A stretch of DNA of 8,460 nt from Bacteroidales bacterium UBA932 (GTDB taxonomy: Bacteria; Bacteroidota; Bacteroidia; Bacteroidales; UBA932): positions 7,468-15,927 of the forward strand of contig DBDM01000060.1 of the NCBI GenBank assembly GCA_002293585.1, read 5' to 3'. The notes below the pieces were generated by a model, which searched no databases, was not told the DNA's origin, and saw nothing but the letters and a program-made list of their open reading frames with translations. Positions 1 to 4,950 of the stretch are shown here, one piece after another (positions within the stretch are counted from its first letter, which is position 1; each line of letters begins with the position of its first letter). The position numbers and the translations under genes were made by a program.

Positions 1-213
1 GAGGTGAAGGATTTCTCCGCCGGAAGCACGCCGGTGCATTACATCTTCAATCAGGTGCAGTTGCAAGAGGGCGAGAATGTGATTGAAGTCAAGGCCTCCA
101 AGGACGGTCAGACTTTCGAAGATAAAATCGTGTGGCATTACTCCGCAAGTAATAAAGGACAATCCGGCACCGATCGTCCCGTTGAGAAGACCGAGGAGCA
201 CGTGGGGTTGTGA
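1..213 (+). CDS. C-terminal end of a probable GH2-family beta-galactosidase (5' truncated)
   Basis: Open from the first base of the window to a TGA at 211-213, so this is the 3' end of a longer gene. The 70 visible residues (EVKDFSAGST... onward) contain a beta-sandwich-like stretch with the pattern V-x-L-x-E-G-E-N-V-I-E-V-K-A followed by DGQTFEDKIVWHY. That pattern is typical of the last immunoglobulin-like domain of Bacteroidota glycoside hydrolase family 2 proteins (beta-galactosidases, DUF4982-type C-termini). A hydrophilic tail of about 20 residues follows and shows no recognisable domain. The catalytic domain lies outside the window, so the substrate cannot be read here. The galM-galK genes downstream on the same strand fit a galactosidase. 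The gene ends 28 bp from the convergent antitoxin gene. Other secreted proteins with a similar final Ig-like domain remain possible. Confidence 0.55.
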   Translation, partial: EVKDFSAGSTPVHYIFNQVQLQEGENVIEVKASKDGQTFEDKIVWHYSASNKGQSGTDRPVEKTEEHVGL

Positions 214-241
214 TACTGTTACCTTTTTAGTTCATCATAGA

Positions 242-550
242 CTAATTAGGCCTTAGTTCAACACTTCGCCCCAGCGCGGAAGCTATGCGAAAAAAGGTGG
301 CCACACTGGGAATGGTGGTACCTTTTTCTATGCGGGAAATATATGCCTTATCAACGCCCAGCCGTTTGGCCAGTTCCGATTGTGTTATTCCTGATTCTTT
401 GCGTGTTTCAAGGAGTATTTGGCTAGTGTAAAAAGTATATGCTTCCTCGTCAAATTTAGCCCTTTCAGGTGTTCCGTGTTTGCCGAACTCTTTTTCGAGT
501 TGCTCACTTATATTTGTTATGATGTGATTGCTTGTAGGCATAGTATTCAT
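242..550 (-). CDS. higA: Xre-family antitoxin of a HigB/HigA-type module
   Basis: 102-residue DNA-binding antitoxin. An N-terminal segment with EKEFGKHGTPERAKFDEEA (about residues 19-37) is typical of HigA-like partners of Gp49/RelE toxins. A helix-turn-helix of the Cro/CI (HTH_3) type follows at about residues 46-98, with the recognition-helix signature ITQSELAKRLGVDKAYISRIEKG. The order, toxin first and antitoxin second, is the higBA arrangement. The start at 550 overlaps the toxin gene by 47 bp; a second Met three codons later would shorten the overlap to 38 bp. The overlap implies coupled translation. The protein should bind and silence the toxin and, by family analogy, repress the shared promoter. 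It ends tail-to-tail 28 bp from the gene before it. The family call is firm; the operator sequence is inference. Confidence 0.87.
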   Translation of the reverse strand: MNTMPTSNHIITNISEQLEKEFGKHGTPERAKFDEEAYTFYTSQILLETRKESGITQSELAKRLGVDKAYISRIEKGTTIPSVATFFRIASALGRSVELRPN

Positions 551-854
551 TTTTTATTTTTAGTGCTTTGTCTATCTCTTTTTGAGGAGTTTTCATTGTT
601 TTCTTGTGAAAACCATTGAATAAAACTACTATTTTATCTTCGTCAAAAATGAAGAAAATCCGATAAATATTACTTTCATATTCCAATCGCAATTCATATA
701 ATCCATTTCTGATATATCTTAGAAATTTTAATGGCATACGGTCGCTTGTTTCAAGCAATGATAAGATATATTTAAGTTTAAGTTTCTCTTTTTCGTTAAG
801 TATGTCTAAGAATTCTTGATAATAATGCTTAAAGGCAATAATGGTCCTTTTCAT
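504..854 (-). CDS. higB: HigB-like toxin, RelE/Gp49 (DUF891) superfamily mRNA interferase
   Basis: 116 residues from the ATG at 854 (a TTG two codons upstream is less likely). The compact RelE fold is recognisable from the motif chain R-N-G-L-Y-E-L-R (residues 49-56), Y-R-I-F-F-I-F (64-70) and the C-terminal L-F-N-G-F-x-K-K-T-x-K-T-P-x-x-E-I-x-x-A (78-97). This chain is the signature of phage Gp49-like/HigB toxins. Members of this family cleave mRNA, mostly in association with the ribosome, and are neutralised by the antitoxin encoded just downstream. All hallmark residues appear intact and the frame is uninterrupted, so the toxin is probably functional. The gene is markedly AT-rich compared with the sugar genes on either side and runs against them, which suggests acquisition by transfer. 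The exact RNA target cannot be read from sequence. Confidence 0.87.
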   Translation of the reverse strand: MKRTIIAFKHYYQEFLDILNEKEKLKLKYILSLLETSDRMPLKFLRYIRNGLYELRLEYESNIYRIFFIFDEDKIVVLFNGFHKKTMKTPQKEIDKALKIKNEYYAYKQSHHNKYK

Positions 855-857
855 TGG

Positions 858-888
858 CAAAAATAATAAATGTTGTACAATTATACAA
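858..888 (-). promoter_or_regulatory. Candidate higBA promoter with embedded operator
   Basis: On the minus strand, TTG at 888-886 is followed after 20 bp by TATTTTTG at 865-858. This matches the Bacteroidota pattern of a -33 TTG/TTTG and a -7 TAnnTTTG with 19-21 bp spacing. Transcription would start at about the toxin ATG (854), giving a nearly leaderless mRNA. The spacer holds TTGTACAATTATACAA (873-888), which contains the perfect palindrome TTGTACAA and an inverted repeat TTGTA-N6-TACAA. This is a plausible binding site for the antitoxin. The role is inferred from position only. Confidence 0.4.
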
Positions 889-940
889 TTTATTTGTTGT
901 TAAATTTTAAATTGATTTTGATAATTACTTAATTACCAGG

Positions 941-948
941 TTGTACAA
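941..948. promoter_or_regulatory. Second TTGTACAA palindrome, possible distal operator
   Basis: An exact second copy of the 8-bp palindrome TTGTACAA found at 873-880, lying 68 bp upstream of it in the divergent region between the toxin gene and the acyltransferase gene. Two exact copies in about 220 bp of non-coding DNA suggest paired repressor sites. The region is AT-rich, so chance cannot be excluded. Confidence 0.35.
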
Positions 949-1006
949 TATTTGTTTTTTTGGTGATTGTGCACGTGTGATGGTTTTTATTTACTATTCA
1001 ACGGTG

Positions 1007-1014
1007 CAAAGTTA
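1007..1014 (-). promoter_or_regulatory. -7 promoter element, minus strand, upstream of higBA
   Basis: TAACTTTG on the minus strand followed by CACCG, the very common Bacteroidota -7 context (TAnnTTTGCACCG). No good -33 element is seen at the expected distance; the region there is an A/T run. If active, it would start transcripts near 1000 and give the toxin mRNA a leader of about 150 nt that includes both TTGTACAA palindromes. Confidence 0.4.
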
Positions 1015-1023
1015 AGCAAAAAA

Positions 1024-1054
1024 TTGCCTATTAAAAAAAATATTATTACATTTA
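1024..1054 (+). promoter_or_regulatory. Candidate promoter of the DUF5009 acyltransferase gene
   Basis: TTG at 1024-1026, a 20-bp spacer, then TACATTTA at 1047-1054, one base off the TAnnTTTG consensus. The expected start near 1060 leaves a leader of about 18 nt before the ATG at 1078. It overlaps the region of the divergent toxin-antitoxin promoters. Confidence 0.35.
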
Positions 1055-1077
1055 TTTTTTAATTCAAACTGTGACCT

Positions 1078-2202
1078 ATGACACCCACAACTCAAACGCC
1101 GTTTAAACGGCTACAGTCCTTAGACGCTTTGCGCGGTTTCGATATGTTTTGGATCACCGGCGGCGGCGCTGTGTTGGCACAGTTGGCAACGCTCACGGAA
1201 TGGCCGCCGCTGCTATGGTGGAGTAAGCAGTTACATCATGCGCCGTGGCACGGCTTTACGTTTGAAGACTTGATCTTCCCGCTGTTCCTGTTCATTGCCG
1301 GCATATCATTTCCATTTTCGCTGGCTAAGCGGGCGGAAACCGGTGTTGCACGGTCATCATTGTACAGGCAGATTTTTAAGCGCGGCTTGCTGTTGGTACT
1401 GTTAGGAATGATCTACAACGGCTTGTTGAACTTCGATTTTTCCACGCTGCGGGTGGCCAGTGTGTTGGGACGCATCGGGCTGGCCTGGATGTTGGCTGCG
1501 CTGATCTTCACACACACTGATAAGGTAAAAGTGCGCATTGCCTGGTGCGCCGGCTTGCTGATTGGCTATTGGTTGTTGTTGGCGTTAGTTCCGGCACCGG
1601 ATTATCCCGGTGCAGTGCGGTTTTCTATGGAAGGGAACTTTACGAGTTATGTCGACCGCTTATTTCTTCCCGGCCGGTTATATAATAAGATCCATGACCC
1701 CGAAGGTTTATTGGGTGTTGTTCCGGCCACTGCTACCGCCCTGTTGGGGATGTTCACCGGTACGTTTGTCCGGTGGCGCAGGGAAGGATTGACCGATATT
1801 AAACGTGCCGGATATATGGCCGTTGCAGGATCGGCGCTGATTGTGCTGGGCTTGTTGTGGGATATTGTTTTTCCTATCAACAAAAATTTGTGGACAAGCT
1901 CTTTCGTTTGTTTCGTGGGCGGATTAAGCCTGTGCCTGTTTTCGCTTTTCTATTTGATTATTGATGTATGGGGCTATCGTAAATGGTCGTTCTTCTTCAC
2001 GGTGATCGGGATGAATTCCATTACTATTTACATGGCGCAAAGCATCATTAACTTTTCGTATACCGCCGATTTTTTATTCGGAGGGATGACCGGCTTGTTC
2101 CCCGCTTCCTGGGCGCCATTGCTTGATAGTTGCGCCTATTTGGCCGTGAGTTGGGTGTTTTTGTATTTTTTGTATAAACAAAAATTGTTTTTAAAGGTGT
2201 GA
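1078..2202 (+). CDS. DUF5009 / NagX-like membrane acyltransferase (HGSNAT-related, COG4299)
   Basis: 374-residue polytopic inner-membrane protein with about ten hydrophobic segments, roughly at 20-40, 62-85, 101-118, 125-145, 154-171, 212-230, 246-264, 272-296, 304-325 and 347-367. Family hallmarks are the N-terminal R-L-x-S-L-D-A-L-R-G-F-D-M-F (11-24), H-A-P-W-H-G-F-T-F-E-D-L-I-F-P (54-68) and D-P-E-G-L-L-G-V-V-P-A (208-218). His54 aligns with the acetyl-accepting histidine of human heparan-alpha-glucosaminide N-acetyltransferase. By analogy the protein may move an acyl group across the membrane onto an amino sugar or other glycan; the real substrate is unknown. The ATG at 1078 is the first possible start, because an in-frame TGA lies at 1072-1074. 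galM follows after 51 bp, so it may act on glycan fragments handled by this sugar cluster. Confidence 0.85.
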   Translation: MTPTTQTPFKRLQSLDALRGFDMFWITGGGAVLAQLATLTEWPPLLWWSKQLHHAPWHGFTFEDLIFPLFLFIAGISFPFSLAKRAETGVARSSLYRQIFKRGLLLVLLGMIYNGLLNFDFSTLRVASVLGRIGLAWMLAALIFTHTDKVKVRIAWCAGLLIGYWLLLALVPAPDYPGAVRFSMEGNFTSYVDRLFLPGRLYNKIHDPEGLLGVVPATATALLGMFTGTFVRWRREGLTDIKRAGYMAVAGSALIVLGLLWDIVFPINKNLWTSSFVCFVGGLSLCLFSLFYLIIDVWGYRKWSFFFTVIGMNSITIYMAQSIINFSYTADFLFGGMTGLFPASWAPLLDSCAYLAVSWVFLYFLYKQKLFLKV

Positions 2203-2217
2203 TGTGGATAATTTTAT

Positions 2218-2225
2218 TATCTTTG
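2218..2225 (+). promoter_or_regulatory. -7 promoter element upstream of galM-galK
   Basis: TATCTTTG, a perfect match to the Bacteroidota TAnnTTTG -7 element, begins 15 bp after the stop of the acyltransferase gene. The -33 region is degenerate (GGTG near 2196-2199). It could start a separate galM-galK transcript with a leader of about 23 nt. Confidence 0.5.
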
Positions 2226-2253
2226 TAAAAGTTTTTAATTTAATGTAAGAATT

Positions 2254-3309
2254 ATGCCGATCACACAACAACCGTTTGGAAAACTACCGTCGGGAGAGGC
2301 GGTTGACCTGTTTACACTCACCAACAGCAAAGGCGCTTCCGTGCAGGTAATGACCTACGGCGCCACTATTGTGTCCGTTAAGGTGCCCGACCGCCATCAG
2401 CAGTTGGCCGATGTGGCGCTGGGGTACTCCGATATAGAGGGCTACCTGAGCGATGAAGCATACATGGGACGTACGATAGGGCGCTGCGCCAACCGTATAG
2501 CCAAAGGGGTGTTTCATCTTGCCGGAAAAAAATATGATCATTTGGCAGTCAATAACGGTCCGAACCACTTGCATGGCGGCGCCCGCGGGTTTAGCGACCG
2601 GATATGGAAAGCGGAAGTAGATAACGATACCTTGCGTTTATTTCTTGAAAGTCCCGACGGTGAAGAAGGCTATCCCGGCAATGTAAAAGTGACGATGTCG
2701 TATACCTGGAATGACAGCAAGGAGTTGATCATGCACTACCATGCCGTTACCGACAAGCCCACGCTGGTGAACCTTACCAACCATGCTTATTTTAATTTGA
2801 AAGGCGAGGGACAGGGATTGATTACCGATCATGAATTATTGCTGAATGCCACGCGCTACCTGCCTATTACCGAAGAAAGCGTTCCGAGCGGCGAAGTACT
2901 TTTTACTAAAAATACACCCTTCGATTTCACTACGCCGCACACTATCGGCGAACGCATTGATGCCGACCATGAGCAGCTGAAACTCGGCCGCGGCTATGAC
3001 CACTGTTTCCTCGTAAGTAAAAAATATCCGGGCGAACTGGTGTTGAATGCGCAACTCTATGAGCCTGTCAGCGGGCGTGGGTTGGATGTGCTCAGTACTA
3101 TGCCCGGCGTACAGTTATACACCGGCAACTGGATCAACAGTGCGGCCAACGGAAAGCACGGTGCGAAACACGTAGAGCGTTCCGGCGTGGCCCTGGAACC
3201 GCAATTTTATCCCGATGCCGCCAATCATCCTGAGTTTGCTCATCCGGTGCTGTATCCTAATCAGGAATACAACCACACGATCGTATTTCATTTTTTTACC
3301 AAAAACTAA
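2254..3309 (+). CDS. galM: Aldose 1-epimerase (galactose mutarotase)
   Basis: 351 residues, the full usual length for the family. It interconverts the alpha and beta anomers of galactose (and glucose), feeding alpha-D-galactose to galactokinase in the Leloir pathway. Active-site motifs line up with human GALM. Arg81 lies in A-N-R-I-A-K-G, His107 in N-H-L-H-G-G, His177 in N-L-T-N-H-A-Y-F-N-L and Asp249 in G-Y-D-H. Glu315, the catalytic base, lies in A-L-E-P-Q-F-Y-P-D. No signal peptide is seen, so the enzyme should be cytoplasmic. A TATCTTTG element lies just upstream, there is no Shine-Dalgarno, and galK follows after 17 bp, indicating co-transcription. In many Bacteroides genomes a sugar transporter sits with this pair; here the upstream neighbour is a membrane acyltransferase instead. 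Confidence 0.97.
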   Translation: MPITQQPFGKLPSGEAVDLFTLTNSKGASVQVMTYGATIVSVKVPDRHQQLADVALGYSDIEGYLSDEAYMGRTIGRCANRIAKGVFHLAGKKYDHLAVNNGPNHLHGGARGFSDRIWKAEVDNDTLRLFLESPDGEEGYPGNVKVTMSYTWNDSKELIMHYHAVTDKPTLVNLTNHAYFNLKGEGQGLITDHELLLNATRYLPITEESVPSGEVLFTKNTPFDFTTPHTIGERIDADHEQLKLGRGYDHCFLVSKKYPGELVLNAQLYEPVSGRGLDVLSTMPGVQLYTGNWINSAANGKHGAKHVERSGVALEPQFYPDAANHPEFAHPVLYPNQEYNHTIVFHFFTKN

Positions 3310-3326
3310 TCTAAACAATTATTATT

Positions 3327-4493
3327 ATGAATATCGCTGTCATCCGTGAAACTTTTAATAAACAATTCGGCGCACCGGGTGCCGTATTTGCTTCTCCGGG
3401 ACGTGTAAACCTTATCGGCGAACACACCGATTATAACATGGGCTTTGTGTTGCCCGGCGCCATCGATAAATGTATGGTGCTGGAGTTAAAACCCAACGGC
3501 ACGAACAAATGCCGGGTACATTCCGTGGATATGAAGCAGAGCGGTGAGTTTGTAATCGGACAGGCCGAACCTCCCGTTTCGCTAAGTGCAGGGAAGGAAA
3601 ATGCGTGGATACTCTTTTTCTACGGCGTGGTGGAAGAGATGAGAAAACGTGGGAAAACCATTGAAGGATTTGATTGTGTGTTTGGCGGGGATATTCCCTT
3701 AGGCGGCGGACTGTCTAGCTCAGCTGCGTTGGAATGCGCTATAGGCTTTGCGTTGAATGAAACCTATGCGCTCGGCTTCGACCGTTATGAATTGGCGCGT
3801 ATAGGACAATTAACCGAGCATAACTATGTAGGCGTGAAATGCGGCATTATGGATCAGTTTGCTTCCCTTTTCGGACAGGCCGGCCATGTGATTAAATTAG
3901 ATTGCCGTTCGCTGACCTTTGACGTGGTGCCCTTTGATCCTAAAGGCTATCGGGTGGTGCTGATTAACACCATGGTGAAGCATGCCCTGGGTACGGAATA
4001 CAATGAACGGGTGGCGCAGTGCGCTGCCGGCGTAGCTGCGGTGAAAACGAAGCATCCGGAGGTGCAGAGCCTGCGCGATGTGACCGAGGCTATGCTGAAC
4101 GAGGTGAAAGCAATATGCGACCCGCTGTCGTTCCAACGTTCTATGTTCGTCATACAGGAAAACAACCGCTTGCTCACTGCCTGCGAGGCTTTGAAAAAAG
4201 GCGATTACAAAACCTTTGGCGCAAAGGTGTACGGTTCGCACGAAGGCCTGAGCAAGGACTACGGTGTGAGTTGCGAGGAATTGGATTTCTTAGTGGAACA
4301 GGCGGTGAAATATGATGCCTTAGGCGCCCGCATGATGGGTGGCGGTTTTGGCGGCTGCACCATCAATTTTATTGAAGAAGGGAAATACGAGGCCTTTATA
4401 GGCAACGCCACGGCAGCTTACGAAAAGCAGTACCGCATCACGCCGCTGGTATACCCTGTGGTCATCAGCAACGGCACGGCGCGGGTGGAGTAA
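3327..4493 (+). CDS. galK: Galactokinase
   Basis: 388-residue GHMP-family kinase that phosphorylates alpha-D-galactose at C1 using ATP, the first committed Leloir step, in the cytoplasm. The galactokinase signature F-A-S-P-G-R-V-N-L-I-G-E-H-T-D-Y-N spans residues 21-37; Arg26, Glu32, His33 and Asp35 match known sugar-binding positions. The GHMP phosphate-binding loop P-L-G-G-G-L-S-S-S-A-A-L covers 124-135. The catalytic base is Asp176 in G-I-M-D-Q-F. GHMP motif 3 is G-A-R-M-M-G-G-G-F-G-G-C at 333-344. All expected motifs are intact. It sits 17 bp after galM and almost certainly shares its mRNA. No uridylyltransferase (galT) or epimerase (galE) gene is in view, so the rest of the pathway must lie elsewhere or use a different uridylyltransferase. 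Confidence 0.97.
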   Translation: MNIAVIRETFNKQFGAPGAVFASPGRVNLIGEHTDYNMGFVLPGAIDKCMVLELKPNGTNKCRVHSVDMKQSGEFVIGQAEPPVSLSAGKENAWILFFYGVVEEMRKRGKTIEGFDCVFGGDIPLGGGLSSSAALECAIGFALNETYALGFDRYELARIGQLTEHNYVGVKCGIMDQFASLFGQAGHVIKLDCRSLTFDVVPFDPKGYRVVLINTMVKHALGTEYNERVAQCAAGVAAVKTKHPEVQSLRDVTEAMLNEVKAICDPLSFQRSMFVIQENNRLLTACEALKKGDYKTFGAKVYGSHEGLSKDYGVSCEELDFLVEQAVKYDALGARMMGGGFGGCTINFIEEGKYEAFIGNATAAYEKQYRITPLVYPVVISNGTARVE

Positions 4494-4537
4494 CAAGTAC
4501 TGCGGGCATTCTATTCGTTGCGTGAAGGAGTAAACTT

Positions 4538-4543
4538 AAGGAG
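4538..4543 (+). promoter_or_regulatory. Strong Shine-Dalgarno-like AAGGAG before the nucleotidyltransferase gene
   Basis: A full AAGGAG, rare in this window, ends only 2 nt before the ATG at 4546, which is shorter than usual spacing. An in-frame TAA at 4537-4539 overlaps it, so the ATG at 4546 is the first usable start. Its function at this spacing is uncertain. Confidence 0.35.
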
Positions 4544-4545
4544 AT

Positions 4546-4950
4546 ATGTATCTGGACAAGTTTCATGACAGCTTGCCGCCGTTGTGCGAAAAGTACCACG
4601 TCGAACGCCTCTACGCCTTTGGCTCTGTGCTCACTGATCGCTTCGGTCCCGATAGCGATGTCGATTTGATTGTCTCGTTCGACGACATGCCCGTCGAGGA
4701 GTACGCCGACAACTATTTCGACTTCAAATTCTCGTTGCAGGATATACTCAACCGGCCCATCGATCTGCTTGAACAGCAGGCCATTCGTAATCCCTACTTT
4801 CTGCAAGTCGTGGACAGGACAAAACAGTTGATTTATGGACGAGCAAATTTACTATATTTTCGTTTCCGCAACCATATAAACAATCCGCCGGCGAGGAGTA
4901 CCAGCAGGGGCGGCACAATGGTGTTCACGGCCACCCAGCGTGAGCGGTAG
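4546..4950 (+). CDS. MNT-type minimal nucleotidyltransferase (MntA-like antitoxin), orphan with aberrant C-terminus
   Basis: The frame gives 134 residues, but only about 98 look like the family. The fold signature G-S-x10-D-x-D is present (Gly26, Ser27, Asp38, Asp40), with a third acidic residue Asp73 in N-R-P-I-D-L-L-E. The conserved end R-N-P-Y-F-L-Q-V-V-D-R-T-K-Q-L-I-Y-G closes at Gly98. In MntA/HepT pairs this enzyme adds AMP to its HEPN toxin partner and disarms it. Here no HEPN gene follows. Residues 99-134 are an unrelated basic tail, and the last 118 bp run antisense through the 3' end of gldFG. The tail is therefore probably an artefact of a lost stop codon. The gene starts 52 bp after galK on the same strand and may be read from its transcript. 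The domain call is firm; the C-terminal boundary of the functional protein is doubtful. Confidence 0.8.
   Translation: MYLDKFHDSLPPLCEKYHVERLYAFGSVLTDRFGPDSDVDLIVSFDDMPVEEYADNYFDFKFSLQDILNRPIDLLEQQAIRNPYFLQVVDRTKQLIYGRANLLYFRFRNHINNPPARSTSRGGTMVFTATQRER

Noticed and set aside
4..213. A separate small gene starting at the GTG at position 4
   Set aside because: The frame is open to the window edge and the residues fit the last domain of a larger secreted enzyme, so it is a truncated gene end.
241..257. Hairpin ACTAA/TTAGT as a terminator between the convergent gene ends
   Set aside because: The stem is only 5 bp with a 7-base loop and no following T-run on either strand.
451..458. TAAATTTG (minus strand) as an internal promoter for the antitoxin
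   Set aside because: It matches the -7 pattern but lies downstream of the antitoxin start codon, inside the coding sequence.
419..619. 66-codon + strand frame across the toxin-antitoxin overlap
   Set aside because: It is a shadow of the AT-rich higA/higB sequence with no domain resemblance and lies opposite two well-supported genes.
3897..4241. 114-codon minus-strand frame, and a 76-codon frame in the same stretch, opposite galK
   Set aside because: Both lie entirely within the conserved galactokinase core and lack family resemblance or a start signal.
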